Source: Cytobacillus firmus NBRC 15306
Lineage (GTDB): Bacteria > Bacillota > Bacilli > Bacillales > Cytobacillaceae
Length of the DNA: 64,000 bases
Assembly (NCBI RefSeq): GCF_001591465.1
Contig: NZ_BCUY01000010.1
Coordinates: 20,984-84,983, forward strand
Reading direction: 5' to 3'
Positions within the stretch are counted from its first letter, which is position 1; each line of letters starts with the position of its first letter. Of the stretch, positions 17,744 through 27,253 are shown in pieces. Below the pieces are notes generated by a model. That model was not told where the DNA came from. It made no database searches and was given only the letters and a program-made list of their open reading frames with translations. The position numbers were made by a program, and so were the translations under genes.

Positions 17744-19861
17744 TTAGTCTTGTGAATATTGATTAATAATTTCTAATACGTCAGCTGCTGTATCCACATT
17801 CTGCAGTTTTTCAAGGTTATCGCTGTCAGACAGCATTTTGGACAGCTGGGATAATGCTTTTAAATGGATTTCATTATCGATGGCTGCCAGTACAAAGAGT
17901 AACCTTACCTGATGCTCGGGCTTTTCAGAGAAAGCACAACTTTCCTTTAATTGCAGAAAGCTCATTCCCAGCTTGTTCACGCCAGCTTCAGGGCGGGCAT
18001 GAGGAAGGGCAATTCCAGGCGCGATGACGATATATGGCCCCATTTCATTCACGTTTTCAATCATGGCATCAATGTAATTCTGGCTGATGGATTGATCGGC
18101 CAATAGCGGCTGCGACGCCATTTGCAGTGCTTCCTGCCAGCTTGCAGCAGAATCTGCAAATTGAATTTTATCGGCGGTGAGAACTTCATTTAACATTGGC
18201 TTTTGATCCACCTCACTTTTTGCTTCTTTATTTGATTGATAGTAAACTTTCAATTCCTGGATCAGCATGCTTTCGTCTTTTATATCTGCATGCTTCCGGA
18301 TAATGTCCATCAATGCCTCTATGTTTTCTGTTTTCGGCCTTTTTTCTGATGCCTGAACCTGCTTAAGCAGAGATTCCTTCTCAGATGGGTTAAGAATCGG
18401 GTTTACAATAAACACCGGTACATGTTTCCGAGATACTGGCGTGGTCGAAATGACAAAATCCAAATCAGCCAGGGACGCTTTCTCATATTCACGGACGGTG
18501 TATACATGCGCCACATCGACAAACGGCATGAGATCTTCAATTTGCTTCTGAAGGATTCGGGATGTGCCGATTCCGCTGGCACATACCACAGCTGCTTTTT
18601 TGCGGGCTTCCACCCTGACTCCTTCTTTATCAATCCAGCCTCCAAAGTGCATCGCAATATAGGCCGCTTCATCATCCGATACTTTTTTGCCAAGCACGTA
18701 TTCAAAATGATGAACCACTTTTTTGGTTAGAATAAACAAATCCTGAAAGGACTCCTGTACAGATTTGGATAATGGATTCTCCAGTTCGATCCCATATTTG
18801 ATTCGAAAATAAGCCGGCTTTAAATGAATCAATAGATTCCGTTCAAGTTCCTTCCGATTTTGAAAAAAAACACAGGCATACTTTTGAAAATCATCGACCA
18901 TTCTTACTGCCATTGATTTGAGGATATCAAGGTCCTGATTTTCCAGCTCATGTGTATCATAGTCGCTTATTTTCGCACCTAACAGGTAGGTTGCAAGATA
19001 GCAGGCTTCATCATCAGGGACCTCAATCCGGAAACCGCTTTCAATTTTCCGGCAAATAAATCGAGCAGCGATGTACTCTTTTGTTTCTTTAATGACCTGC
19101 TTTTCAACAGGATCCATCTTGATGTATTTTCCCTGGTTGAATCTTTTGATGAGCATAAATATATGGGCGCTTAGCGTCTCCATCACTTCATCTGTGTAAT
19201 GAACGCCGGAAAATGATTCACTTTCATTCAGAATCTCATAGATTGTTTCTAAATCAGTACGCTGAAACATTTCAGGTGACAGGCCAGGCGCGCCATGAAT
19301 GGTTAACTGAACTTCGGATAATAGTTCGTTCCATCCGTGATTGGTTAAAACCTGTGTAAGAAAGTAAATCAGCATTTTCCGTTTATCCTGCTCTTCGCCG
19401 GCTATATAGTAGCCAGAAGGTTTATGGAAATTCAATTGAACCTGGAACTGGTTTAGCTGCTTTTTTAATTCCCTGATATCTGCCAGAAGCGTACTCCTGC
19501 TTACACCCAGCTTATCCATCAGATCCTGCAGATAAATGGTTTTCTCGCGGGTAAGGATGAGGATGGCAGTCCAGGCCATTCTTTCATTGCGTGAAAACTC
19601 ATAACTGCCAGCTTTATCAAACGAATGCAGCCGCTGTTTAATCTGCTGCTTTTCTTCTTCATCGAGAAAAAATCCAGCAGCACGAACATACTTCAGTTCA
19701 TCTAAACCCTGGTCTTTCAGCCAGCTATTAATTTTGTCAACATCATAATAAACAGTCCGCTTGGAAATCTGTAATTCTTCCATCAGCTCCTGCGGAGAAA
19801 CATGTGTAGGCGCATGGACCATTTTCGTCAAAATCGCCATGCAGCGCTGGTCAAGAATCAT
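17744..19861 (-). CDS. PRD-containing transcriptional activator with EIIB-like and EIIA domains
   Basis: A 705-residue BglG/MtlR-type activator. N-terminal HTH domains (ISKRTVYYDVDKINSWL, LGVSRSTLLADIRELKKQL) occupy about 1-170. Two PTS regulatory domains follow (about 190-300 and 310-420; VSDDEAAYIAMHFGGW). An EIIB-like segment with Cys in VVCASGIGTSRIL lies near 430, and a C-terminal mannitol-type EIIA has the phosphohistidine motif IALPHARPEAGVNKLG near 610. No separate EIIA gene is present, so this domain may also serve the EIIB/EIIC pair (inference). The start is supported by AAGGAGG 10-14 bases upstream. A 12-bp palindrome separates the ribosome site from the ATG. Confidence 0.85.
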   Translation of the reverse strand: MILDQRCMAILTKMVHAPTHVSPQELMEELQISKRTVYYDVDKINSWLKDQGLDELKYVRAAGFFLDEEEKQQIKQRLHSFDKAGSYEFSRNERMAWTAILILTREKTIYLQDLMDKLGVSRSTLLADIRELKKQLNQFQVQLNFHKPSGYYIAGEEQDKRKMLIYFLTQVLTNHGWNELLSEVQLTIHGAPGLSPEMFQRTDLETIYEILNESESFSGVHYTDEVMETLSAHIFMLIKRFNQGKYIKMDPVEKQVIKETKEYIAARFICRKIESGFRIEVPDDEACYLATYLLGAKISDYDTHELENQDLDILKSMAVRMVDDFQKYACVFFQNRKELERNLLIHLKPAYFRIKYGIELENPLSKSVQESFQDLFILTKKVVHHFEYVLGKKVSDDEAAYIAMHFGGWIDKEGVRVEARKKAAVVCASGIGTSRILQKQIEDLMPFVDVAHVYTVREYEKASLADLDFVISTTPVSRKHVPVFIVNPILNPSEKESLLKQVQASEKRPKTENIEALMDIIRKHADIKDESMLIQELKVYYQSNKEAKSEVDQKPMLNEVLTADKIQFADSAASWQEALQMASQPLLADQSISQNYIDAMIENVNEMGPYIVIAPGIALPHARPEAGVNKLGMSFLQLKESCAFSEKPEHQVRLLFVLAAIDNEIHLKALSQLSKMLSDSDNLEKLQNVDTAADVLEIINQYSQD

Positions 19862-19862
19862 C

Positions 19863-19874
19863 GGGAGCGCTCCC
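19863..19874. promoter_or_regulatory. Perfect 12-bp palindrome between ribosome site and ATG of the PRD activator
   Basis: GGGAGCGCTCCC overlaps the end of the Shine-Dalgarno AAGGAGGG and ends one base before the minus-strand ATG. It could be an operator or a small hairpin damping translation. No known family matched. Confidence 0.4.
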
Positions 19875-19949
19875 TCCTTTACCTGATTCTAAAATAGTAA
19901 GTTTGCAAAAGTCAGACTCTAAATTCATCGAATTGTCTGCTTACTACGT

Positions 19950-19955
19950 ATTATA
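19950..19955 (-). promoter_or_regulatory. Candidate -10 of the PTS operon
   Basis: The minus strand reads GGAGTATAAT here, about 80 bases before the activator ATG. No good -35 lies 17 bases upstream, as expected for an activator-dependent promoter. Confidence 0.4.
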
Positions 19956-20024
19956 CTCCTGTATTGCACAAAATGAAGTCCGAATTATGTAAGGGGGTTT
20001 TTGCAAAGACTGGACTCAAGGAAT

Positions 20025-20052
20025 AAAAAAACTTCCTAATAGAATAGGAAGT
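20025..20052 (-). terminator. Terminator behind the gene remnant at 20064
   Basis: On the minus strand ACTTCCTA and TTAGGAAGT pair around TTCTA and are followed by a run of T. Confidence 0.85.
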
Positions 20053-20063
20053 GGGGGTTATAC

Positions 20064-20290
20064 TTATTCATTTCCCTTAACAATGCGGCCTTCTGCATCA
20101 TAAACAGTAACCTCAACCGGCAGTTTAATTTCATCTTTCTCGAAAACAGCATACCAAACCCACAAGTTATCCCGACCCAAAAAGCGGGATGGCTGGATAT
20201 TGCCTTCACTGTTAATTATGATGGTCTTCGCATCATCCTCCGCAAATCCAAATGGGATGTGGCGGGTACTTTCTGTTTTGAGGGTGGAAT
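20064..20290 (-). pseudogene. C-terminal remnant of an unknown gene
   Basis: About 70 codons (HIPFGFAEDDAKTIIINSEG ... WVWYAVFEKDEIKLPVEVTVYDAEGRIVKGNE) look like a genuine protein C-terminus and end just before a good terminator. Upstream the frame runs into the 29-bp box and array C, and further upstream it is antisense to the NERD gene, so the translated N-terminal 140 residues are noise. The original 5' part is gone, apparently replaced by repeat sequence. The family is not recognised. Confidence 0.55.
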
Positions 20291-20308
20291 CTGTCCCTTC
20301 ATCCCTTC

Positions 20309-20337
20309 GTGACAGGCACCACCCGAAATATGTCGAA
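20309..20337. repeat. 29-bp dispersed box, copy 2, abutting array C
   Basis: GTGACAGGCACCACCCGAAA then TATGTCGAA. It matches 16001-16029 at 26 of 29 positions. It touches the cap of array C and the broken edge of the gene remnant. Confidence 0.65.
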
Positions 20338-20540
20338 TGTGAACTTTGCAAATTGGGCAGTAGAACTTGCAAATAGAATGGCGGTTTTGCAAACAGAAGG
20401 GGGTTTTGTGCAAATAGAACCGGTAAATTGCAAATAGCTACCTGCTTCCTGCAAATTGAGAAACCGTGGAATTGCCCGCGATCTACACTTGCTAATAGAG
20501 TTGGAGATTCTGCAAATAGATCAAGAAAAATCACAAATAG
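20338..20540 (-). repeat. Phased array C (TGCAAATAG orientation, 10 units)
   Basis: It starts with the cap ATGTGAACTTTGC. Motif positions (T of TGCAAATAG) are 20347, 20368, 20388, 20409, 20429, 20450, one decayed unit near 20471, then 20490, 20511 and 20532. All steps are 20 or 21. It ends about 70 bases before the NERD gene start. Confidence 0.88.
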
Positions 20541-20613
20541 ACTCCCATCTAAAAGAGGTATATAGACATCTATATCGAAAGTAACTAAGTAAACACAGAA
20601 AGGAGAGGCATAC

Positions 20614-21582
20614 TTGATTAGTAAAAGCCTGAAAGTCCCCGAATTGAACCTCCAGCTTGAGGCATTGTTAAGACGAATCCCCGAACAGCATCCCGCACGT
20701 GAGAAAGTAATCTCAGAATACAAAAAGAGAAGCGCGGGCTTTAAGGGAGAAGAAAGATTATTTTATTACTTAAGCTTTCTGGAACCTAAAAAATATTGGA
20801 TTTTTCATGATTTGCGGTTATCAAACGGATCGCAATTTTTCCAAATAGACGCATTGCTGCTCACGGCAAATTTTGGACTCATATTGGAAGTTAAAAATTG
20901 GACAGGCACCTTGATTTTCAGCCCTCATTTTCAGCAGGTTATCCGCATCCATAACGACAAAGAGGAAGGATTTCCAGACCCCATTTCACAAGCCCGGCAT
21001 CAGACGAACCAGTTTAGAAACTGGCTTGGTCTTAATGGTTTTCCTGATATTCCACTGGAATTTTTAGTTGTAATCAGCCATCCTTCGACCATTATTAAGG
21101 CAGAGACAGAACCGCTGCAAATATCTAAGGTAGTCTTACACTCCCATCACCTTTTATCCAAAATGAATGGCATTGAAAATAAGTTCCCTCAAGAAAAAAC
21201 TGACTCTAAGGAGATTCGGAAGCTATGCCGGACTTTGTTAAAAAAACATATCCCTGCACAATCCGATATTCTCGAGCACTTCAATGTTTCAGCTGAAGAA
21301 ATTCTCACTGGTGTCAGCTGTCCTAAATGCACTTCCCTTCCGATGATTTTCCATTGGGGGAAATGGCACTGCCCAATGTGTTTATTTTCCTCTCCCTTAG
21401 CACATGAGGCTGCAGTCCAAGATTACTTCCGGCTTATTAAACCGTCAATTACCAACTCACAATTCCGCTCATTCACCCATATACCATCCCCCTATACGGC
21501 TTCAAGATTACTCTCCAGGATGAATCTTTCATTTAAAAGAAATAAAAGACACCGAATTTACGAAAAATCCCCTGAACAGTGA
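20614..21582 (+). CDS. NERD (nuclease-related domain) protein with zinc-ribbon-like C-terminus
   Basis: A 322-residue cytoplasmic protein. Residues about 40-150 form the NERD domain: GFKGEERLFYYL, FHDLRL, FQIDALLLTANFGLILEVKNW, where the D...E-x-K arrangement is the PD-(D/E)XK-like core. Near residues 230-260 there are two CxxC pairs (CPKC and CPMC), suggesting a zinc ribbon. NERD proteins are presumed nucleases or DNA-associated enzymes with little experimental data. The TTG start at 20614 is supported by AAGGAGAGG 7 bases upstream; the ATG-less start is otherwise easy to miss. It is preceded by array C and followed by two small genes on the same strand. Confidence 0.78.
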   Translation: MISKSLKVPELNLQLEALLRRIPEQHPAREKVISEYKKRSAGFKGEERLFYYLSFLEPKKYWIFHDLRLSNGSQFFQIDALLLTANFGLILEVKNWTGTLIFSPHFQQVIRIHNDKEEGFPDPISQARHQTNQFRNWLGLNGFPDIPLEFLVVISHPSTIIKAETEPLQISKVVLHSHHLLSKMNGIENKFPQEKTDSKEIRKLCRTLLKKHIPAQSDILEHFNVSAEEILTGVSCPKCTSLPMIFHWGKWHCPMCLFSSPLAHEAAVQDYFRLIKPSITNSQFRSFTHIPSPYTASRLLSRMNLSFKRNKRHRIYEKSPEQ

Positions 21583-21642
21583 TACAACTCACAAGTTTTT
21601 CCAATAAATTAATTTATAATCAGGTTGAATTGAGGTGCTAAT

Positions 21643-21903
21643 ATGGAAAAGAACTGGTCTATTTCACTTGAGCATGATAATTTTGCTAGTGATTTGGAGC
21701 TTCTGATCAACGATGCGATGGCGGCAGTCAGCCAGACAGCTAAAGGGTACTATGTCAATATAGTCACACCAGCTGATTTAGGAAATCCCGATAACTACCT
21801 AACTGAAGCACTGCTCATATACTTCGGAAATAAAGTGGACTCTCAATTTATCGATCAATGCGGGTGCGGGGGGTATGTTTTGAGGGTATGGAAAAACAAG
21901 TGA
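21643..21903 (+). CDS. 86-residue unknown protein
   Basis: Starts at an ATG 7 bases after GAGGTG. Sequence MEKNWSISLEHDNFASDLEL ... CGCGGYVLRVWKNK; no signal, membrane span or family recognised. The CGCGGY near the end is striking for such a short protein. Its last 16 bases overlap the next gene in another frame, which suggests translational coupling. Confidence 0.6.
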   Translation: MEKNWSISLEHDNFASDLELLINDAMAAVSQTAKGYYVNIVTPADLGNPDNYLTEALLIYFGNKVDSQFIDQCGCGGYVLRVWKNK

Positions 21904-22163
21904 AAGATCTGACTATTTTGTGTGACTATAAAAACCGGCATGTCATTTTGAATTATTATTATGAAGAGGAGCTTATCGATCGGGATGGAATCAGCTTTAA
22001 TGAGATTTATGTGCATCATGGAAAGATTTATTTTATCAAGAATAGAAAACGAATCGTAACCATCAACTCGAAGAAGTATCGTAATATATTGATAGGCGAG
22101 GATTTTCAAAATTACTATATTATGCGGAGAGATAAGAATCGTCTGGAAATCTATTTTCCTTAA
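21888..22163 (+). CDS. 91-residue unknown protein, overlaps the previous gene
   Basis: I chose the ATG at 21888 (MEKQVKDLTILCDYKNRH...), which overlaps the stop of the gene at 21643 by 16 bases. An upstream in-frame ATG at 21858 lies inside the previous gene and has a poorer context. The protein is basic and beta-rich by eye (FNEIYVHHGKIYFIKNRKRIVTI) with no recognised domain. Translation probably depends on the upstream gene. A weak hairpin plus TTTTTT follows at about 22167-22211. Confidence 0.5.
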   Translation: MEKQVKDLTILCDYKNRHVILNYYYEEELIDRDGISFNEIYVHHGKIYFIKNRKRIVTINSKKYRNILIGEDFQNYYIMRRDKNRLEIYFP

Positions 22164-22267
22164 TACGCAGAGCTGTGAAAGCACTGAATAGGCTTTTGCG
22201 GCTTTTTTATTTGGTGAGGGTACGGTTTTGGCGATCTGTGGTTCAATTATAGGATGAGGAATGATTT

Positions 22268-22496
22268 CTATTTGCAGGTTGCAGGCGGTTATTTGCAAAT
22301 TCCCCATTCTGTTTGCAGAATCTCCAATTCTATTTGCAATTATTAATCCTAAAAATTACCCCGAATCTTCTATTTGCAGGAAGCTGCTGGCTATTTGCAA
22401 TTTCCCCATTCTATTTGCAGAATCTCCATTCTATTTGCAGCTCCAATAAATCTATTTGCAAATTTTCCAATCCTATTTGCAGAGTTCACAATTGCC
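22268..22496 (+). repeat. Phased array D of CTATTTGCAG motifs (11 units)
   Basis: Units at 22268, 22289, 22309, 22330, a decayed one near 22350, then 22370, 22391, 22411, 22431, 22452 and 22473. Steps are 20-21. It ends with the cap GAGTTCACAATTGCCC. It lies between the small gene ending at 22163 (+) and the terminator of the chemoreceptor (-). Open frames across it (repeating LFA/ICR/YLQ residues) are artefacts of the near-21-bp period. Confidence 0.9.
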
Positions 22497-22540
22497 CTCC
22501 TCCACCTCCACCTCAGCAGCAGCCAAGCCTTATCCAAATA

Positions 22541-22567
22541 TAAAACAGACCCGCCAAACCTGGCGGG
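22541..22567 (-). terminator. Terminator of the chemoreceptor pair
   Basis: On the minus strand CCCGCCA and TGGCGGG pair around GGTT, followed by TCTGTTTTA. Confidence 0.82.
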
Positions 22568-22577
22568 CCCCTCACAT

Positions 22578-24575
22578 TTACTCCACTTTAAACCTCTTAA
22601 TAGAATCCAGCAGTTCCTCCGCCATCCCCGAAAGCGAAGCAGCAGATGCCGCAATTTCTTCCATGGATGCCAGCTGCTCTTCTGTAGCGGCAGATACGTC
22701 CTGGCTTTCGGCAGTCGTGACAGCGGCAATTTCTTCGATTGCGCTGACAAGTTCCACTACCTGGTCGGCTCCTTCGGCCATGTCCCTGATGGATGATGAC
22801 ACTTCTGCGATCTGGCCCGAAACGGTGTCGGCAAATTGCTGGATGTGGCTGAAGGCATCTCCGGCATTATTCACCAGGTCAATTCCTTTTTCTACTTCAG
22901 CCGTGCCCTTTTCCATGGAAGAGATGGCTTTGTATGTATCCGTCTGGATCGTTGAGATCAGCTCGCGGATGCTTTCGGTTGACTTGGACGATTGTTCTGC
23001 GAGCTTGCGGACTTCATCGGCCACAACGGCGAAGCCTCTTCCGTGCTCGCCTGCTCTTGCTGCTTCAATGGCTGCGTTGAGTGCGAGCAGGTTCGTCTGG
23101 TCGGCAATGGCAGAAATAACATTAACAATCTGGCCAATCTCCTCCGAACGCTTCCCTAATGTATGAACAATTGAACCCAGTTCTGAGACTGTTACATTTA
23201 TATTTTTCATCTGGTTTGTTGAAAGGTCGATGGCTTCATTTCCTTTTACAACCACTTCATTTGTCTCATTCGCCGTTTCGGCAACAACATTTGTGTTACG
23301 AATAATTCGCTGAATGCGGCCGGACATTTCTTTGACGACAGAGGTGCTTTCTTTCACTTTTTCTGTCTGCTGCTCAGTTGCAGAAGCTACTTCCTGGATG
23401 GAATTGGCCACCTGTTCGGTTGCCATATTGTTCTGCTCCGAGCTTGCCGTCAGCTGTTCTGATGATGATGCCAGGTGTACTGCTTTTTCGCTCACCTGGT
23501 TGATTAATTGCTGAAGCGAGGCGACCATCTTATTGAAGCTGATGCCCAGCTTGCTGATTTCATCGTTATTTTTCACCTCAAACTTCTGGGTCAGATCCCC
23601 TTCGCTGACTTTATCGGTTGCCGCGATGAGCTGATTGAGCGGGCGTGTAATCGAACGGACAATAAAATATGAAATAAGCGCACCAATAATTACGAAAATG
23701 GCTATGAATATAATTGTCGACATTAAGATGGGCTGTACGGCTGTTGTTACTTCTTCCAGATTCATTGTGCCAAGCACCTTCATACCTGTCAGCTCGTTGG
23801 TGGTAAAGTGCGTTTCCTTCTTTTCTCCATCAAGAGTGTATTCTACCTGCCCTTTTTCCTTTTCCAGGACTTCCGGCAGCCAGCTGCCTTCTGCCTGTGT
23901 GCCCGGCTTCTCCTGCGGGTGTACTAAAAAGCTTCCCTCTGCACTTAAGATGGCAGGAAAGCCCTCTTTTCCAATTTTAATATTATTGGATAGCTCACTA
24001 AGAGCTGAGAGACTTAAGTCAATCCCAATAACACCTGAGCTGTCGCCAAGCTTTTGGGCTACTGTAATTAGGATATTTCCACTTACAGCGTCAACATATG
24101 GCTCTGTGATGAAGGCTTTTCCCTCTGCCTCCATGGCTCCCTGGTACCAGGGGCGTGTGGTTGCATCAAAGTCAGCAGGCAAATCAGCACGCGGATAGAT
24201 GACTAAATCGCCATTTTCAGAGCCTGCATAAATAGCGACAGCCTCCGGATGAAGCTCTTTATACTGGCTAAAAGCATTTGTTGTATTATCTATTTCTTCC
24301 TCAATATAAAATTCTTTTTTAATTCGTTTGGAAAAATAATTTGTATCCTCCATCTTAGGTTTAATAAAGTTCATAATAAATTGATCAAGAATTTTAACAT
24401 TTTCATCTGCACTCATCTCAATCTGGTTCTTTATCTCATCATGTGCTTTCTGATAGGATATGTAGCCGATGGAAATAGAAGGAATTAATAGAATAATAAT
24501 AAATGAAAGCAATAATTTCTTTCTAATCGTAAATGAAAACAGCGACCCTTTTTGTTTCTGTCTTTTCTTTTTCAT
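22578..24575 (-). CDS. Transmembrane chemoreceptor with Cache sensor
   Basis: A 665-residue methyl-accepting chemotaxis protein. TM1 is near 20-42 ([19 protein letters not shown]), an extracellular dCache-type sensor follows ([38 protein letters not shown]), TM2 lies near 278-302 ([19 protein letters not shown]), then HAMP and a cytoplasmic coiled coil with the hairpin tip [20 protein letters not shown]. It detects an unknown small molecule and signals to CheA/CheW. Cache receptors of this type often bind amino acids, but the ligand cannot be told here. It is the second gene of an operon with the soluble receptor at 24589, 13 bases apart. Confidence 0.88.
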   Translation of the reverse strand: MKKKRQKQKGSLFSFTIRKKLLLSFIIILLIPSISIGYISYQKAHDEIKNQIEMSADENVKILDQFIMNFIKPKMEDTNYFSKRIKKEFYIEEEIDNTTNAFSQYKELHPEAVAIYAGSENGDLVIYPRADLPADFDATTRPWYQGAMEAEGKAFITEPYVDAVSGNILITVAQKLGDSSGVIGIDLSLSALSELSNNIKIGKEGFPAILSAEGSFLVHPQEKPGTQAEGSWLPEVLEKEKGQVEYTLDGEKKETHFTTNELTGMKVLGTMNLEEVTTAVQPILMSTIIFIAIFVIIGALISYFIVRSITRPLNQLIAATDKVSEGDLTQKFEVKNNDEISKLGISFNKMVASLQQLINQVSEKAVHLASSSEQLTASSEQNNMATEQVANSIQEVASATEQQTEKVKESTSVVKEMSGRIQRIIRNTNVVAETANETNEVVVKGNEAIDLSTNQMKNINVTVSELGSIVHTLGKRSEEIGQIVNVISAIADQTNLLALNAAIEAARAGEHGRGFAVVADEVRKLAEQSSKSTESIRELISTIQTDTYKAISSMEKGTAEVEKGIDLVNNAGDAFSHIQQFADTVSGQIAEVSSSIRDMAEGADQVVELVSAIEEIAAVTTAESQDVSAATEEQLASMEEIAASAASLSGMAEELLDSIKRFKVE

Positions 24576-24588
24576 AGTTTTACCCCTT

Positions 24589-25542
24589 TTAGTAATTTAC
24601 TGCCTGTACCTGCGAGATGGCGCCTTCAAGTTTCTCGTCAACAACTCTGGCATCGTCAATATGCCTCTGAATCAGTTCGTTCACCTGGTCAAAAACTGAC
24701 TTTGTATCCGTAATTTCACCTGCCACCTCCTGGGAATATCCCTTCTGAATGTTGATCATTTCAATCACTTCACTGACTTCGGTTTCAACTGTATGGATCA
24801 GGTTCGTGATCGAATCAATTTTGCTGGTAGTTTGGCCGCTGATGGACATGCCATCTTTAATTAATTCGGTGCTTGCGACTGTTGAATTCAATGTTGCTTC
24901 AATGTCGTCCTGAATATTTTTCGTCAGGGAGCTGATATTCGCGGTGCTCGTCGCTGTGCTTTCAGCCAGTTTCCGGACCTCATCCGCCACGACTGCAAAT
25001 CCTTTGCCCTGTTCGCCTGCGCGTGCTGCTTCAATGGATGCATTCAATGCCAGGAGATTCGTTTGCTCTGCAATATCCTTAATGACCTGAACAATCATCT
25101 CGATTTCTTTTGACCGTTTGCTCAGCGCCTCCATTTTCTGTGAATTCACTTCCAGCTGCTCTCCCAGCTGCTTGATCAGCTGCTCAGACTTGCTGACGGA
25201 TCCGCGGCCTTCCTCCGAGCTTTTTACCATCTCTTTTGCAGATTGAATCAGGTTTTCCCCTTTATCCGATAGAGTGAGGCTGTTTGAAAAAGTAGCTTCG
25301 CTATGTTTTTTTACATTTTCAAAACCGTCTTTTATTTTCAGAACCAGATCTCCCAGCATATAATGCTGACCATTAACTATTTCATGCTGGCTTACTGTTG
25401 TTGTCAAATCTTCATTAAATGAATGAATCAGTGTCTGATAATAATTTTCCTTGCGCTGAAACTCTTCTTCAGCAAACTGGAGTTTTTCTTCCAGTTCCCG
25501 TTTTTCCTCTTCCAGCTGCTTAACCTTTCCTTTTCCGAACAT
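24589..25542 (-). CDS. Soluble (cytoplasmic) chemoreceptor
   Basis: About 317 residues with no transmembrane segment. A highly charged N-terminal coiled coil ([20 protein letters not shown]) leads into a linker and an MCP signalling domain with the tip [20 protein letters not shown] and [14 protein letters not shown] chose the ATG at 25542 (MFGKGKVK) because GGGGAG sits 7 bases upstream; the ATG at 25557 has little ribosome site. It carries no recognised sensor domain (no PAS, globin or CZB seen), so input may come through the N-terminal coil. It precedes the membrane receptor by 13 bases. Confidence 0.82.
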   Translation of the reverse strand: MFGKGKVKQLEEEKRELEEKLQFAEEEFQRKENYYQTLIHSFNEDLTTTVSQHEIVNGQHYMLGDLVLKIKDGFENVKKHSEATFSNSLTLSDKGENLIQSAKEMVKSSEEGRGSVSKSEQLIKQLGEQLEVNSQKMEALSKRSKEIEMIVQVIKDIAEQTNLLALNASIEAARAGEQGKGFAVVADEVRKLAESTATSTANISSLTKNIQDDIEATLNSTVASTELIKDGMSISGQTTSKIDSITNLIHTVETEVSEVIEMINIQKGYSQEVAGEITDTKSVFDQVNELIQRHIDDARVVDEKLEGAISQVQAVNY

Positions 25543-25647
25543 CATTGATCTCCCCATCTCTTATATACTCCTTTATTATATCGACAGAAAACGCGAAATT
25601 TTGTGACCTTTTTCACTCTTTTTTAAAATATCTGGGTCTATGTGTCC

Positions 25648-25687
25648 AAAAAAAGAGACACCTGCCTTTTATGGCAGGTGTCTCTTT
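25648..25687 (-). terminator. Strong terminator of the sigma-54 operon
   Basis: AAAGAGACACCTGCC and GGCAGGTGTCTCTTT pair perfectly (15 bp) around TTTTAT. The minus strand continues into TTTTTTT. Confidence 0.9.
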
Positions 25688-25706
25688 GGTTGTTTTCATA
25701 GAAAAA

Positions 25707-25773
25707 CGGGACATGGGGACAGGTTAACTGTCCCCAATGTTATTTGGGACAATGAACCTGTCCCCTCGTCCCG
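25707..25773. repeat. GGGACAGG palindromic element, copy 1
   Basis: The outer arms CGGGACATGGGGACAGGTT and AACCTGTCCCCTCGTCCCG are inverted copies. An inner GGGGACAGGTTAACTGTCCCC-type palindrome makes it foldable two ways. It starts one base past the stop codon of the dehydrogenase at 25775. Copy 2 is at 48425. Confidence 0.8.
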
Positions 25774-25774
25774 C

Positions 25775-27232
25775 TTACCAGCGTGCAGTCAGCATCTTTC
25801 TCCTCGTATAGAATTCCACTCCATCCGTTCCGTTTGCGTGAAGGTCTCCGTAGAAGGAGTTTTTCCAGCCGGAGAATGGGAAGAAGGCCATTGGCGCCGG
25901 TACGCCGATGTTGACGCCGAGCATGCCGACCTCGATATTTTCTCTGAAGTAGCGGACGCTGCTTCCGCTGTCAGTGAATAGGCATGCACCGTTTCCAAAG
26001 TCGGATTTGTTCGTAAGCTCGATTGCTTCTTCAAGATTATTTACACGCACAACAGAAAGTACCGGTGCGAAAATTTCTTCTTTCCAGATTTTCATTGATG
26101 GATCTACATGATCAAAAATCGTTGGTCCGATGAAGTAGCCGTTTTCGTGGTATGCTTCGTCTTTGCGGCCATCACGGACAAGTTTTGCTCCTTCTTTTTC
26201 GCCAATTTCAATGTAATTGCTTGTGCGTTCCTTGTTTTCCTGGCGGATGACTGGGCCAAGGAATACATTTTCATCCAGGCCGTTACCGATTGTCAGCTGA
26301 CTCGCCTGTTCATTCAGTTTCGCAACCAGCTCATCTGCAATGGTATCGACAGCTACAACTACAGAGCAGGCCATGCATCTTTCGCCCGCTGATCCGTACG
26401 CAGCCGCAATGATCTCTTTCACTGCGCCATCAAGATCGGCATCCGCCATAACAATGGAGTGGTTCTTGGCACCAGCCAGCGCCTGGACACGCTTGCCTTT
26501 TGCTGTAGCTGATTTGTAAATGTACTCGGCTACAGGCTGGGAGCCAACGAATGAAATTGCCGGTACATCCTTATGGTCGATCAGGCTGTTTACCACGTCA
26601 TGGGCACCATGAACAATATTGAATACTCCAGCAGGAAGGCCCGCTTCTGTAAACAGCTCTGCCAGGCGATTAGCAAGGATTGGCGTTCTTTCAGATGGCT
26701 TTAACACAAATGTGTTGCCGCACGCAATTGCAAGCGGGAACATCCAGCAGGGAACCATCATCGGGAAGTTGAATGGCGTGATGCCGCCAATAACACCAAC
26801 CGGATAGCGGTACATGCCTGATTCTATATCTGTTGCAATATCCGGAAGCTGCTTGCCCATCATGAGGGATGGGGCACCTGCAGCGAATTCTACACATTCT
26901 ATTCCGCGCTGCACCTCGCCATAGGCTTCTTTATAGTTTTTGCCGTTTTCCTGTGTAATCAGCTTTGCCAGCTCGTCCCAGTTATCAATTAAAAGCTGCT
27001 GGTATTTAAATAGAATTCTGGCTCTCTTTGGCACCGGTGTTTTGCTCCAGGTTTTAAAAGCTTCCTTGGCTGCCTGTACAGCATGATCGACATCTTCGCG
27101 TGTGGAAATCGGTGTGCGGGCAAGCTCCTCGCCCGTTGCAGGGTTTGGCACTACTTCAAATTTATCTGTATTGGCATCCACCCATTCACCATTGATAAAG
27201 TTTTTTAATACCGTTGTTGTTGTCGCTGTCAT
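25775..27232 (-). CDS. mmsA: Malonate/methylmalonate-semialdehyde dehydrogenase (CoA-acylating)
   Basis: A 485-residue member of the MMSDH branch of the aldehyde dehydrogenases, which convert (methyl)malonate semialdehyde to propionyl- or acetyl-CoA with loss of CO2, using NAD. Visible motifs: FINGEWVDA, the substrate/NAD region [27 protein letters not shown], and catalytic Cys286 in [10 protein letters not shown], the MMSDH-specific version of the active site. Iol-type IolA is the closest relative, but no inositol genes are near. It is third in the sigma-54 operon after a Fe-dependent alcohol dehydrogenase and a GntP permease, which together fit oxidation of a hydroxyacid such as 3-hydroxypropionate (inference). 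Confidence 0.88.
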   Translation of the reverse strand: MTATTTTVLKNFINGEWVDANTDKFEVVPNPATGEELARTPISTREDVDHAVQAAKEAFKTWSKTPVPKRARILFKYQQLLIDNWDELAKLITQENGKNYKEAYGEVQRGIECVEFAAGAPSLMMGKQLPDIATDIESGMYRYPVGVIGGITPFNFPMMVPCWMFPLAIACGNTFVLKPSERTPILANRLAELFTEAGLPAGVFNIVHGAHDVVNSLIDHKDVPAISFVGSQPVAEYIYKSATAKGKRVQALAGAKNHSIVMADADLDGAVKEIIAAAYGSAGERCMACSVVVAVDTIADELVAKLNEQASQLTIGNGLDENVFLGPVIRQENKERTSNYIEIGEKEGAKLVRDGRKDEAYHENGYFIGPTIFDHVDPSMKIWKEEIFAPVLSVVRVNNLEEAIELTNKSDFGNGACLFTDSGSSVRYFRENIEVGMLGVNIGVPAPMAFFPFSGWKNSFYGDLHANGTDGVEFYTRRKMLTARW

Positions 27233-27253
27233 AGTAATAATCCCCTTTCGAAA

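Noticed and set aside
20300..20723. N-terminal 140 codons of the frame ending at 20064
   Set aside because: They are antisense to the NERD gene and run through array C. Only the last 70 or so codons look like protein.
22261..22490. Resemblance of ATTTGCA(T) to the eukaryotic octamer site
   Set aside because: The organism is a bacterium with no such factors; the likeness of a 7-8 base AT-rich word is chance.
22261..22543. Open frames across array D (and similar ones at arrays A, B, E, F and G) encoding repeats such as LFA, ICR and YLQ
   Set aside because: The near-21-bp period of a stop-free motif keeps short frames open in several phases. There is no ribosome site, the 20-base steps break the frame, and residues follow the DNA motif.
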